A stretch of DNA of 64,000 bases from Sporolactobacillus putidus (GCF_014647035.1 NZ_BMOK01000005.1:62001-126000), one strand, 5' to 3'; numbered from the stretch's first letter, positions 1 to 9,140 are shown. Numbers and translations are program-made. The notes: generated from the letters alone by a model not told the origin.

Positions 1-240
1 ATTCTGTGAGCGGCGATAAATTCTTCTGAAGGGCGATATAATTCTGTGAGCGGCGATATATTTTTCTGAAGGGCGATATAATTCTGCGAGCGGCGATAAA
101 TTCTTTTGAAGGGCGATATAATTCTGTGAGCGGCGATATATTTTTCTGAAGGGCGATATAATTCTGTGAGCGGCGATATAATCTTCTGAAGGGCGATATG
201 ATTTGCGGATTGGCGATAAATTCCGGAAACGCTCGATGTT
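1..240. repeat. GGCGAT tandem array, exact 20 bp period
   Basis: The hexamer GGCGAT occurs eleven times at exactly 20 bp spacing (first at 12, last at 212), with a decayed copy CTCGAT at 232. Units alternate between a TGTGAGC type and a TCTGAAG type, giving a 40 bp higher-order period. The array is cut by the window edge, so its full length is unknown. No long frame or RNA family is evident in it. A related array on the opposite strand lies at 48878-49130. Confidence 0.95.
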
Positions 241-321
241 TTTCTTCGGTCTGCTGCGTATTCAAACGAACGAACTGCGGTTATCTTGACCTAACGGGAT
301 AATCGGTTTCTCAATAACGCG

Positions 322-645
322 TCACAAAGGCAGACTCCTTCTGACTTTCACATACGCAATGATTTCCTTTATTTCATCATTCTTTAACTCAATGCCATCA
401 ATATATAACTTGTAATCTCCGCAGTTTACTTCGTCAAGATGGATGTTCGCTGTGTAACGCCGGTTAACCAGCGTATCAAGAGAAACGGTGAAAAAATCCG
501 CAATTTTGATCAGGACATCAATCGGGGGCTGGCGATAGCCTGTTTCATAGCTGGCATACGTGCTTTTCGCGATTCCGAGAGCATCAGCCATGTTTTGAAT
601 CGTTAAATTACGGCTTTTTCGAAGTTCAATCAGTTTATCGAGCAA
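322..645 (-). CDS. XRE-family transcriptional regulator (AnsR-like)
   Basis: A small DNA-binding protein of 107 residues. Residues 1-60 form an HTH_3/Cro-type helix-turn-helix (IQNMADALGIAKSTYASYE), followed by the usual family ending of this domain (FFTVSLDTLV). The C-terminal half is an uncharacterised tail. It is divergent from the asparaginase gene. In Bacillus subtilis the XRE repressor AnsR is divergent from ansAB, so this is a likely local repressor of the asparaginase, but that role is inference. An inverted repeat at 671-694 lies just before its start codon. Family assignment is firm and target assignment moderate. Confidence 0.85.
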   Translation of the reverse strand: MLDKLIELRKSRNLTIQNMADALGIAKSTYASYETGYRQPPIDVLIKIADFFTVSLDTLVNRRYTANIHLDEVNCGDYKLYIDGIELKNDEIKEIIAYVKVRRSLPL

Positions 646-670
646 AAAACATAACCCCTTCCAAAAAATA

Positions 671-694
671 CTTTACAGTATTGTACACGTAAAG
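671..694. promoter_or_regulatory. Inverted repeat, probable XRE operator
   Basis: Arms CTTTAC (671-676) and GTAAAG (689-694) with inner GTA/TAC pairs. It lies between the divergent XRE and asparaginase genes, close to the regulator start, as expected for autoregulation. Confidence 0.5.
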
Positions 695-706
695 TGAATT
701 TTTGTG

Positions 707-740
707 TTGATAATAATCAAATTATAGCTATAATTTGATT
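707..740 (+). promoter_or_regulatory. Asparaginase promoter overlapped by a 26 bp perfect palindrome
   Basis: A sigma-A-type promoter reads TTGATA (707-712), 16 bp spacer, TATAAT (729-734). A perfect 26 bp palindrome (715-740, centre TATAGCTATA) covers the spacer and the -10 box. A repressor bound here would block RNA polymerase. The promoter also rules out the upstream in-frame TTG at 735 as the translation start. Confidence 0.75.
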
Positions 741-767
741 GTAAATACACATATAGGGGATAAAAAG

Positions 768-1757
768 TTGGAAAAAATTTTGGTGATCGCTACGGGCGGA
801 ACGATCGTTTCGACCTTTCATAAAGACGGGTTGGCACCCGGACTGACGATTGATCAGCTGGCTCACTATTTTACTCACGGTCAGGAGGTATCCGTTGATT
901 TCAAAGTTCTGATGAATAAGGACAGTACCAATATGCAGCCTGAAGACTGGCTGACTATGGCTAAGGTCATTCATGAAAATCAAAATCAATATGATCGTTT
1001 CATCATCACACATGGTACAGATACAATGGCTTTTACGGCTTCGGCCCTTTCATACCTGCTCCAAGGCATTAAGAAAACAGTTGTTATCACTGGGTCTCAG
1101 ATACCGGTAAGTTTCAAAAGGACGGATGCGAAGAAGAATATCAGGGATGCACTGACGTTTGCACAAAAAGCCGATCTTCCCGGTGTTTTTGTTGTTTTTG
1201 ACGGGAAAGCCATTCAAGGAACACGGGCAGTGAAGATACGAACGAAGAGTTATGATGCGTTTGAAAGCATCAACTATCCTTACATCGCTTTCATTGATGG
1301 TCAGACGGTCCGGATCAACTTTCGCCCTGAACCCGAGAAAGCCGTTTTTAAGGCACACATGGGCATTTGTCCTGATGTATTTTTACTGAGAGTATTTCCG
1401 GGGCTATCTCCTGTGTTTTTTGATTTCTTAAAAGATCATACAAGAGGGCTGATCATTGAAAGCTTCGGCAACGGCGGACTGCCTTTTGAAAAGAGAAGTC
1501 TGATTTCCGGAGTAAAGGAACTGGTTCAGAAGGGTATTCCTGTGATCATCACTACTCAGTGCCTTCAAGAAGGACAGGATATTCAGCTGTATGAAGTGGG
1601 AAAAAGAGTTGCTGATGCAGGAGGCATTACGGCAGGTGATATGAATACGGAAGCCATTGTCACAAAACTGATGTGGATCCTATCTCAGGCGTCGGATTTA
1701 AAGACCGTTAAGAAAATGATTCAGACACCGCTCGCCCATGATTTGGACTATATTTAA
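768..1757 (+). CDS. ansA: L-asparaginase, bacterial type
   Basis: Hydrolyses L-asparagine to aspartate and ammonia. No signal peptide is visible, so a cytoplasmic enzyme is expected. The 329-residue length equals that of typical bacterial L-asparaginases. The first catalytic Thr lies in ATGGTI near the N-terminus, the second in HGTDTM near residue 85, and the conserved Lys in the SFKRTDAKKN segment. The start is a TTG at 768 with AGGGGA at 755-760, seven bases upstream. A longer frame opens at 735, but that codon directly follows the -10 box. It is the only gene after its promoter. No ansB (aspartase) follows, unlike the B. subtilis operon. Confidence 0.9.
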   Translation: MEKILVIATGGTIVSTFHKDGLAPGLTIDQLAHYFTHGQEVSVDFKVLMNKDSTNMQPEDWLTMAKVIHENQNQYDRFIITHGTDTMAFTASALSYLLQGIKKTVVITGSQIPVSFKRTDAKKNIRDALTFAQKADLPGVFVVFDGKAIQGTRAVKIRTKSYDAFESINYPYIAFIDGQTVRINFRPEPEKAVFKAHMGICPDVFLLRVFPGLSPVFFDFLKDHTRGLIIESFGNGGLPFEKRSLISGVKELVQKGIPVIITTQCLQEGQDIQLYEVGKRVADAGGITAGDMNTEAIVTKLMWILSQASDLKTVKKMIQTPLAHDLDYI

Positions 1758-1844
1758 TTATAATTATCAGTCTTTCATCTATCTAAGTTGACAAAATGCA
1801 TCGTGAATTTTTGAAGACGAATCAACCGACTTAATGATCACCAT

Positions 1845-1867
1845 CCTGCTCAGCCAAATTGAGCAGG
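1845..1867. other. Stable hairpin without T-tract
   Basis: Stem CCTGCTCA/TGAGCAGG with a 7-base loop. It sits about 90 bp after the asparaginase stop codon. No T-run follows on either strand, so it may be a weak terminator or a 3'-end processing structure. It abuts the start of the repeat block at 1866. Confidence 0.5.
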
Positions 1868-2033
1868 CAGTGCCGATAAAAAAGCATGGGCTAAGTTCTG
1901 ACTATTCACGCTTATTGATTCCAGGCGGTTTACTGTTGATTCTTTGAACGTTACTGATGATTTTCTGCAATTTACTGTTGATTTTCAACCATTTACTATT
2001 GATTCTCCGCTCTTTACTGACGATTCTCCGGCA
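1866..2033. repeat. TTTACTG-TGATT array (copy A)
   Basis: Degenerate units of 20-22 bp built on TTTACTGTTGATT: about five full units after a leading CTTATTGATT half-unit. Together with 1758-1865 it fills the gap between the asparaginase and the membrane protein gene. The block matches 25063-25206 unit by unit, including the flanking segment around GGCAGT and AAAAAAG upstream of the units. Confidence 0.85.
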
Positions 2034-2192
2034 GCATGAAATTCGGATTATTTACTTTACTCACTGTTTTTAATACTCCCTTTCGAAATACTATATTAAA
2101 GGACGTTGCGAAACATGGCAGATCAGATGGATCGGGATGGCCTGATATGCGCAGCATCCGCACGAGTTCGTTATGTATGATGGAGTTAGGGT

Positions 2193-4370
2193 GTGAACGT
2201 AATTTTACGAGTAAAACAAGGAATGCTCTCGCTAATTACTATTGCCTTCGCGGTCTGCTTTTCGGTTGCGCTGCTGCTCAGTATCCCGTATTCGCTGTTA
2301 AGCAAAAGCGACCGGCATATTTTCAGTACGTCGCTCTCGGTGCTGCTCTTCTCCGTTATTGTCCTTCTGTTTTTTATGGCGGCTTACCGTTTTTTCTCCC
2401 GATTAACCCGCTTCGGGTTGAATGTCGCGGCCGGCTGTCTGGCCGTAGCTATGATTTTGTTTGAATGGGTGATCATTGCCGGCTTCTCGATCCTTCCGCC
2501 GACTCTCGACGGCGGACACACGTACGGTGAAGCGCTTTACCTGCTTGCGCACGGACATGCATCCGGCGACTTTTATTACAAAGTGTATCCGAACAACATT
2601 CCGATCACCGTGCTCAGGTACTGGCTCTACCGTCTTTTTTCGATGGTGCATTTTTCAAACTACATGCTTATTGACAAGACGGCCTGTGCCGTTGTACTGA
2701 ATGTTGGAATTTATTTTTCCTGGAAGCTCGTTAATCGCCTGTTTGATGCGAAAATGGGCAATCTTTTTCTGCTGATGACGCTGACCAGCTTTCCTCTCTT
2801 CTTTTATATCACTTATTTTTATACGGATACCGTGACGCTGATGTTTCCCGCTATGTTCCTGTATCTTTGGTATCTGTACCATCGGTCAATGAAAATCAGG
2901 TATCTTTTCCTCGCAGGATTGCTTCTCGGAATCGGTTATGAGATCCGGCCGAACCTGATCCTTTTTCTGCCCGCCCTGGCGATTTATATGCTTTTTGTAC
3001 TCAGACTGAAAAAGGTGCTCCTTAATCTGATTGTGATTGGTGCCATGATGGTCGCCGCAGGCTTTTTCGTTCACGCCTATGATCAGCATCTCGGCTATAC
3101 CTCAGATCCCTCCCTTTCAATGCCGACAACACATTGGATCATGCTCGGGCTGTCCCGCTACGGTGAATACAACGGCGCCGACTACATGCTGACCCGGAAC
3201 CAGCATACGCAGCAGGGCAAAATACAGGTGGACGTGCAGCAGATCAAGTCAAGAATCATAGACAAGGGGGTTCCCGGCCTCGTTGACCTCTGGGTGATCA
3301 AAACAGCGGAAACATGGAGCATTGGCTCGCGAGGGTTCGACATTTATACGGATGTTTCGGCTCATCCGACGATGGCTTATGAATACGTGTTCGGCCGTCA
3401 GAATCAGCTGGTGCTGTATATCGTTCAGATTTTTCATGTCGTTAATCTTTTTCTCCTGGCTTTTTCTGCTCTTAATTATTTTAGAACGAATAAAGTCAGC
3501 CTGAATATCCTGATTCAGATCTGTCTCCTTGGGAACTTTGTTTTTTATGTCTTTCTGTGGGAAGCCGAGCCGCGGTACAGTCTGCTCTTTACTCCGTTCA
3601 TGATCCTCGGAGCCGTTTTCGGTTTTAACGAGTTCTGGCACGCCATTCACGGCCTTAAAGCAGGGCGGTTCCGCAAAGTCATGAAAGGGAAAATGCCTGT
3701 ATGGATTCTTTCTTCCTTCCTTATGGTCTGTGTCATCGCCTGTGCTTGGATGAACGTTCAGAAATACGCGCGCGATCTGACGGTGCAAAATCAGTACATC
3801 GTTGACCAGAAAAAAACCGACGGAATACAAAGTGCTTTTGTCGACGCGCATCATGCCATCCGGCAGACCTTCCGTGCAAGCAGTCCGTTTACCCATGTAT
3901 CGCTCAGCGTTTACAGCAAAAAAGGACAAGGCGTTTATAATTTTTCAATCGCGAACCTGAGCAGCCACAAAAATATATTCTCAAAAAATTTCACGAGTGC
4001 GCAGGTCGGGCCCGGGCAGGATCTGACTTTTTCATTGAAAGAGGACGCGCCGGGAACCGGATCACAGTACCAGATCACTGTCAGGCAGATCAGCGGCGCG
4101 CAAGGAGGGAAGCTTGGGTTCTGGCTGTACGGAAATGGCTATGACCGGGGGGATATTTATCCGGACGGTCAATTCATGGAGACCGGTGCACAGATAAAAA
4201 ATGCGGATTTGAAATTTCAGGTGTACAGTATTCAGGAAAGACCATACCTTAGTATGGAAGCCTACTGCCTGCTCTTTTCAATACCCGTCCTGATGCTGCT
4301 GTTCTATGCCTATGTTTTTCTGAAGGGCAGGAGCGGGAAAATCAACATTAAAGGCGCGTCGGACCTTTGA
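2193..4370 (+). CDS. Integral membrane protein, GT-C/GT39-like glycosyltransferase
   Basis: A 725-residue polytopic membrane protein with about ten hydrophobic segments between residues 10 and 480, one more near 500, and a final one near 700. A soluble, probably extracytoplasmic domain (about 525-690) lies between the last two. The GT-C pattern is seen in an acidic first loop (DGGHTYGEA), the segment VYPNNIPITVLRYW, and a short RPN motif after a helix. GT-C enzymes transfer sugars from lipid-linked donors on the outer face of the membrane; donor and acceptor are not predictable here. The GTG start has GGAG seven bases upstream. Family level is moderately sure; the reaction is inference. Confidence 0.7.
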   Translation: MNVILRVKQGMLSLITIAFAVCFSVALLLSIPYSLLSKSDRHIFSTSLSVLLFSVIVLLFFMAAYRFFSRLTRFGLNVAAGCLAVAMILFEWVIIAGFSILPPTLDGGHTYGEALYLLAHGHASGDFYYKVYPNNIPITVLRYWLYRLFSMVHFSNYMLIDKTACAVVLNVGIYFSWKLVNRLFDAKMGNLFLLMTLTSFPLFFYITYFYTDTVTLMFPAMFLYLWYLYHRSMKIRYLFLAGLLLGIGYEIRPNLILFLPALAIYMLFVLRLKKVLLNLIVIGAMMVAAGFFVHAYDQHLGYTSDPSLSMPTTHWIMLGLSRYGEYNGADYMLTRNQHTQQGKIQVDVQQIKSRIIDKGVPGLVDLWVIKTAETWSIGSRGFDIYTDVSAHPTMAYEYVFGRQNQLVLYIVQIFHVVNLFLLAFSALNYFRTNKVSLNILIQICLLGNFVFYVFLWEAEPRYSLLFTPFMILGAVFGFNEFWHAIHGLKAGRFRKVMKGKMPVWILSSFLMVCVIACAWMNVQKYARDLTVQNQYIVDQKKTDGIQSAFVDAHHAIRQTFRASSPFTHVSLSVYSKKGQGVYNFSIANLSSHKNIFSKNFTSAQVGPGQDLTFSLKEDAPGTGSQYQITVRQISGAQGGKLGFWLYGNGYDRGDIYPDGQFMETGAQIKNADLKFQVYSIQERPYLSMEAYCLLFSIPVLMLLFYAYVFLKGRSGKINIKGASDL

Positions 4371-4797
4371 AAGGGGCGTGAAAGGACACTCACGCTCGGT
4401 TAATAAGCTGCCGCATAGAAACAATGCGGACGTTAAACAAAGGGGTGTCTTTTGTTCGACGAAAACATCTGCGGTTAGATCCGGTTCAATTTTACAAGAC
4501 AGGAGCCGCCTCAGAACAGCATATTATGCCGCTCTGGGGCTATTAAGTTTGCAGACGGACGGATTTGGTACAGACGCCGTCCGATTGCCGGAATTTCAAG
4601 GCGTGCGAGGAACGTGACAATTGTTGTTTATAATAAATATCATTAGAATATTAATATTGATAATAAACTGTTTTTTAAAGAAAGGATGACTTTTTGTTTC
4701 GTTCGTTTATGAAAAAACCCACCTATAAATCATTTTTAAACGCTCAATGAGTGTAATTATCATTATCAATTATAAAAAATAAATGATAACATAACAC
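4371..4797. other. Intergenic region with hairpin and Fur-like box
   Basis: The first part has a hairpin CGGACGG/CCGTCCG (4556-4583) with no T-tract; a 79-codon frame here has no convincing start or protein-like composition. The second part is very AT-rich. At 4754-4768 the sequence TAATTATCATTATCA matches the Fur 7-1-7 consensus at 12 of 14 positions, and more GATAAT half-sites are scattered up to 4932. Confidence 0.55.
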
Positions 4798-4852
4798 TTG
4801 AAATAGCCATAATACATGTTAGAATGATAGTATAAATTAATAATAATTATAA
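4798..4852 (+). promoter_or_regulatory. pfeT promoter with PerR-type box
   Basis: TTGAAA (4798-4803), 16 bp spacer, TAGAAT (4820-4825). Just downstream, TAATAATAATTATAA (4838-4852) matches the PerR consensus TTATAAT-N-ATTATAA with one mismatch in 14. In B. subtilis pfeT is controlled by PerR and Fur, so this layout supports the annotation of the ATPase that follows. Confidence 0.7.
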
Positions 4853-4955
4853 ACAAGAAAGAACCCTTACTTTTTTTCTGAACAGAATGATTGGTGCAGG
4901 TAGATAATTTATTAAATGATAATATTTATCGATTACTACGAAAGGAATGATCCAT

Positions 4956-6872
4956 ATGCTTCAGGAAACTGATTTGAAAATCGGGACCGGCCGTTCCCCA
5001 TTTCCGGAAAGAATGCGACGGTTTTTGACAAAACACGGTGAATTGATCGCGGCGCTGATAGGAGGTTTTTTAACTTTACTCGGTTACATCCTTGGGCAGC
5101 TGACCGGTCTTAACTTTTGGTACATTTATCTGCTTGCCTACATCATCGGCGGATATTATCAAATCAAAGCGGGTATTTTGGACACGATTAAAAGCAAACA
5201 GCTGAATGTCGAACTGCTTATGGGCATTGCGGCGATCGGCGCTGCCGGCATTAACCACTGGATGGAAGGCGCCGTTCTGATTTTCATTTTCGCTCTTAGC
5301 GGCGCTCTTGAAACATATTCAATGGCCAAAAGTACTTCCGCTATTTCGTCGCTGATGGATCTGCAGCCGGAAACGGCAAGACTTGTCATTAATAATCAGG
5401 AACAGGCGGTTTCGGTCAGCCAGCTGAATCCCGGCGACACGATCCGCATCAAACCGGGCGAAAGAGTCCCGGCGGACGGAACGATTATTAAAGGGGAAAC
5501 GACGGTTGACGAGTCGTCCATGACGGGTGAGTCGATACCGACGCTGAAAAAAGTAAAAGACGCGGTCATGGCCGGAACGGTCAATATTGACGGCAATCTG
5601 CTTGTCAGTGTCACCAAAAGAAGTGAAGATTCTCTTTTCAGCAAAATCGTTGATCTGGTCCAGACGGCGCAAAGTGAAAAAGCCCCTTCCCAGCTCTTCA
5701 TTGAACGGTTTGAAAGAATTTATGTTAAGGTAGTCATCGGGATTACGTTATTGATGCTCTTCCTGCCGCATTTTGTTTTCGGCTGGTCGTGGAGCGACAC
5801 GATCTACCGTGCCATGGTCATGCTCGTTGTGGCTTCGCCCTGCGCGCTTGTTGCTTCAACCATGCCGGCCGTTCTGTCCGCCGTGGCCAACGGCGCGCGT
5901 AAAGGTATTCTGATTAAAGGCGGCGTGCACTTGGAACAACTGGCCAGTGTCAAAGCTCTCGCTTTTGACAAAACCGGAACGCTGACAAAGGGCAAGCCGG
6001 AAGTAACGCATGTACTGAATGCCAGCGGCTTTGATGATGCTGCATTTACAGCTGCCGTCGCCGCTATAGAAAATAACGCTTCACATCCGCTCGGGAAGGC
6101 CATTGTTGCCTACACCCAAAAAACGGGGCGGACATTGCCGGAAGCCGAGCACGTCAAAGTGAAACCAGGGTTCGGGGTGACAGGAGAGGTCGATGGCCGT
6201 ACTTATGCGATCGGGAAAGCGGATATGCTTGATCCCGCGGCCGTGCAAACCTTTATCGACAAGCACAAAAACGAGCTGCCTGAAGGCCACACCATGGTCT
6301 ACGTGGAATCCGAAGGCGGGGTTATCGGTGCTTTTGCCCTGAAAGACCAAGTCAGGGAATCGTCCGTCGAAGCCATTAAAACCCTGCATCACTACGGAAT
6401 TCAGACGATTATGCTGACGGGGGATAACGAAAAGACGGCCGAAGCGATACAGAAGGAGACCGGCGTCAGCTCCTTTATCGCCAACTGCCTTCCGGAAAAC
6501 AAAGTCAATGAGATCAAAAAACTGAGCGAAAAATACGGTTCCGTTGGCATGGTCGGCGACGGCATCAACGATACTCCGGCACTTGCCCAGGCGTCCGTGG
6601 GGATTGCCATGGGCGGCGGAAACGATGCGGCGCTGGAAACCGCCGACATCGTCCTGATGAAGAACGATCTGCAAAGAATTGCCGATTCAGTCCGGCTATC
6701 CAAAAGAATGAACCGGATTATTAAAGTAAACATTGTCTTTGCTCTTTCGATGATCGGATTGCTGATGTGCGCGAATCTCCTGCAGTTTATCTCTATGCCT
6801 CTCGGTGTTGTGGGCCATGAAGGCAGTACGATTCTCGTTATTCTCAACGGGCTTCGTATGCTCAGGGGATAA
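4956..6872 (+). CDS. pfeT: P1B4-type metal-transporting ATPase (PfeT/ZosA-like, Fe2+ efflux)
   Basis: A heavy-metal P-type ATPase of 638 residues, without an N-terminal HMA domain. Visible motifs are TGES in the actuator domain, SPC in the metal-binding membrane helix (VASPCAL), the phosphorylated Asp in DKTGTLT, the GDGIND hinge, and HEGST in the last helix. SPC plus HEG(G/S)T is the signature of the P1B4 group, whose B. subtilis member PfeT (formerly ZosA/YkvW) exports ferrous iron under peroxide stress. The ATG at 4956 is preferred because AAAGGA at 4941-4946 abuts the earlier in-frame ATG at 4947. Zinc or cobalt as substrate cannot be excluded. It is followed directly by a terminator. Confidence 0.88.
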   Translation: MLQETDLKIGTGRSPFPERMRRFLTKHGELIAALIGGFLTLLGYILGQLTGLNFWYIYLLAYIIGGYYQIKAGILDTIKSKQLNVELLMGIAAIGAAGINHWMEGAVLIFIFALSGALETYSMAKSTSAISSLMDLQPETARLVINNQEQAVSVSQLNPGDTIRIKPGERVPADGTIIKGETTVDESSMTGESIPTLKKVKDAVMAGTVNIDGNLLVSVTKRSEDSLFSKIVDLVQTAQSEKAPSQLFIERFERIYVKVVIGITLLMLFLPHFVFGWSWSDTIYRAMVMLVVASPCALVASTMPAVLSAVANGARKGILIKGGVHLEQLASVKALAFDKTGTLTKGKPEVTHVLNASGFDDAAFTAAVAAIENNASHPLGKAIVAYTQKTGRTLPEAEHVKVKPGFGVTGEVDGRTYAIGKADMLDPAAVQTFIDKHKNELPEGHTMVYVESEGGVIGAFALKDQVRESSVEAIKTLHHYGIQTIMLTGDNEKTAEAIQKETGVSSFIANCLPENKVNEIKKLSEKYGSVGMVGDGINDTPALAQASVGIAMGGGNDAALETADIVLMKNDLQRIADSVRLSKRMNRIIKVNIVFALSMIGLLMCANLLQFISMPLGVVGHEGSTILVILNGLRMLRG

Positions 6873-6890
6873 TTCAGAACAATAGATGGA

Positions 6891-6940
6891 AAGCACCAAA
6901 TAACGGGGCTGTTTATTAACCCGCTGTTTGGTGCTTTTTT
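6891..6940 (+). terminator. Terminator of pfeT
   Basis: Stem AAGCACCAAA/TTTGGTGCTT (6891-6900 and 6927-6936) followed by a run of T. On the other strand only three T follow, so it mainly serves the plus-strand gene. Confidence 0.9.
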
Positions 6941-6971
6941 GGATATTTTTTTGTCTGTGATTTTAATGCGG

Positions 6972-8357
6972 TCAGCCGTTCAGTAAGCGTCTGGAAATCT
7001 CAGCCGACATGATCCTGTATCCCGCCTTGTTCATATGGAGTCCATCAACATAATATGCCTTCTTTATTGCAGGATTGAAAGGATTAAGGCCTGTCCAGGT
7101 CTGCATATCGATGCACTCGATACCATAATAAGAGGTGACCTTTTTGATAGCCCTGGCATAGTCGGTCTGATTGAGGCCGAAAATATTATGCTGGTAGGTT
7201 GATACTGGCGGACGATTTTCAATCAGCGGTGTCATATAAATAATTTTGGACTTAGGGTCATTTCGCAGAAGATATTCGGTAAAGTTCCTTAGTCCGCCGT
7301 AAAATGTGGTCCGGCTCCTTATGTTAAAACTGCCAAGCGGAACATTGTGGCGAAAATCATTGATACTGACCAGAACCAAAATGGTATCAGGATGCTTGCT
7401 ATTACTGTTTATCCAGCTTTCCCGCTCCTGAAAAGAGTCTTTTCGATTGCTTCTCACGGCTACAGCGGAACCGCTGACCCCATAATTGTAAACTTTGGAT
7501 GCGCCGATTTCATGCGGCAGATAAGTTGTCCATGAATATTTTGTCGTTCCACGATCCGTGTCTGCTTCAGCCCCCCTTGTCATGCTGTCGCCAAAGGCAA
7601 CAAGAGAGTTTCCTTCAAATGAATCGTCTTGTTCAAAATCACGGTTATTGATGAAGCCCGTTCGTCCGTTTACAGTTACTCTGTCCCAGTTTTCGGTAAA
7701 ACTCTGCCCGTAAATGACATCGTTTTGATTCAGCATTTTAATAATCGTTTTGTTAATGTCGGAAGTATCGGCATACACATCGGAGTTCGTCTTTAGTGCC
7801 CGGTACTGATGATTTTTCAACGGGACGGCAAAATCGAAGCCGCTTCGAGATACATATCCTGTATATTCTTTTCCGTTGATACGGACAAATGTTTTATACC
7901 AGTTTTTATCCATTTTCCGGACAATGAATGGTTCAGTACCTTTGATCGTTTCGTATAAAGAATTTTTTCCTTCATAAGGGTAAGGGGTTTTGTAAATATT
8001 TGTAGCTTTGCCGATACTATAGACTTTTTGCGAAACACCGGTATCATCTTTCAGAACGTCGCTGCTGTCAACATAACCGTACTGACCGTTGATTTTTGTC
8101 GCCGTTCTGTCCCAAACGTCATTAATCGGAAGCACTTTAAGCGTCTGACCCCCGGCTATACTTTTAAGCACCTTGCCGCCATTCTGCAATTGCGGGCTGC
8201 GATACACATTAACGGTTCTCTTGTCCGCAAAGATCTGCAAATCGCTCGCTCTGGCCTTGCCGGTAAAAAGTAAATGAACAGTTACAAACACAAGGCTAGC
8301 GCCCAGAAACATAAAAAAAATTTTTTTGAAAGACAAAATGGTTTTCCCCCGTCTCAT
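6972..8357 (-). CDS. Exported SGNH/GDSL hydrolase with SH3-like N-terminal repeats
   Basis: A 461-residue exported protein. Residues 1-38 are a basic stretch plus one hydrophobic segment ending in ARAS, a signal peptide or anchor. About three SH3b-like modules follow (roughly 40-100, 110-170, 175-240), which usually bind cell wall. The C-terminal half is an SGNH hydrolase: GDSMTRG (nucleophile Ser), a Gly in YNYGVSG, Asn in SINDF, and DGLHMN carrying the Asp and His. Members de-acylate or de-acetylate lipids, polysaccharides or peptidoglycan; the substrate here is unknown. The frame continues upstream, but the hydrophobic leader points to the ATG at 8357. The SD is weak. Confidence 0.82.
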   Translation of the reverse strand: MRRGKTILSFKKIFFMFLGASLVFVTVHLLFTGKARASDLQIFADKRTVNVYRSPQLQNGGKVLKSIAGGQTLKVLPINDVWDRTATKINGQYGYVDSSDVLKDDTGVSQKVYSIGKATNIYKTPYPYEGKNSLYETIKGTEPFIVRKMDKNWYKTFVRINGKEYTGYVSRSGFDFAVPLKNHQYRALKTNSDVYADTSDINKTIIKMLNQNDVIYGQSFTENWDRVTVNGRTGFINNRDFEQDDSFEGNSLVAFGDSMTRGAEADTDRGTTKYSWTTYLPHEIGASKVYNYGVSGSAVAVRSNRKDSFQERESWINSNSKHPDTILVLVSINDFRHNVPLGSFNIRSRTTFYGGLRNFTEYLLRNDPKSKIIYMTPLIENRPPVSTYQHNIFGLNQTDYARAIKKVTSYYGIECIDMQTWTGLNPFNPAIKKAYYVDGLHMNKAGYRIMSAEISRRLLNG

Positions 8358-8578
8358 TAAGCTCACTAATCTCTTTGTTTTGCTGTAATCATACAATGTG
8401 AATGGAGTAAATGGTGAAAATATGTAAATGTCTATAAAAATTTGGCAAGCATGCAAGGTCTGCACTTTTTCCGGATTGCATTCCTTACTTTGACATTTGA
8501 AGCCTTTCATCCGAAGACATAATCTTAGGGATGGCAGCGAAAGCTTACTCTGTACAATCGAAAAGGAGGAAGCTCTCT

Positions 8579-9022
8579 ATGAAAAGAATCTTAGCTGTCC
8601 TGCTTGGACTGGCTCTTGTTCTCTCATTGGCAGCTTGCAGCCAGGGAAACCATACACAAAAAAACATTCCGTATAGTAAGTTAAATCAGCGGGAAAAAAC
8701 GGCGCTCAATTTTACAGAAAACCTTTATAGCGGCAACAAATCCAAACAATACGCAGCGATTGATCGGTTTACTGCAAAACAAACGATCAGCAGTTTAAAG
8801 GAAAAAATTTCTGCCGGTAAGTTTCAACAAACGTTTCATGCTGTCGAGGTTCTGAAAGGGGTAAATGTTAAAAGCGGTAAAGGGAATGAATTTCTTGTTC
8901 TGCTGGAAATGAAGGATCAGAAAAATGTGACGAACAAACGCATTGTCGTGATGGCGGGAGACAAAGTACTGCATATCCTTTCAGGAAACAGCAAGACGTA
9001 TGCCAAAGAGCTGGGCAGCTGA
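8579..9022 (+). CDS. Putative lipoprotein, unknown function
   Basis: A 147-residue secreted lipoprotein with signal peptide and lipobox LAAC near residue 20. GGAGGA at 8565-8570 fixes the ATG at 8579. The mature part is basic and hydrophilic, with an alternating helix/strand look, and I do not recognise its family. It is divergent from the SGNH hydrolase, which is also exported, so both may act at the cell surface. Its last 23 bases overlap another frame (9000-9131). Confidence 0.8.
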   Translation: MKRILAVLLGLALVLSLAACSQGNHTQKNIPYSKLNQREKTALNFTENLYSGNKSKQYAAIDRFTAKQTISSLKEKISAGKFQQTFHAVEVLKGVNVKSGKGNEFLVLLEMKDQKNVTNKRIVVMAGDKVLHILSGNSKTYAKELGS

Positions 9023-9131
9023 CGAGGCAATTGAAGCAGCGGGCAGTCCTGAAGTACGCCGCTTCTTAATGCGCAGCGCAATCAATATGGGTGTTGACAA
9101 TCCAAAGGTTCAGGAGTATTTTGATAAATAG
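9000..9131 (+). CDS. Short overlapping frame or gene remnant
   Basis: An ATG at 9000 opens a 43-residue frame overlapping the end of the lipoprotein gene. The peptide (from ADEAIEAAGSPEVRRF to VQEYFDK) has a protein-like composition and helix pattern. There is no Shine-Dalgarno site, so it may be the 3' remnant of a deleted gene or a reading-frame extension. It ends ten bases before the M-box. I do not recognise the family. Confidence 0.35.
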   Translation: MPKSWAADEAIEAAGSPEVRRFLMRSAINMGVDNPKVQEYFDK

Positions 9132-9140
9132 ATGAATATG

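Noticed and set aside
1-240. CRISPR array
   Set aside because: The unit is only 20 bp with no separate unique spacers of 30 bp or more, and no cas genes are in the window.
4378-4617. A 79-codon gene after the GT-C protein
   Set aside because: No convincing SD, low protein-like character, and it overlaps a hairpin in a regulatory region.
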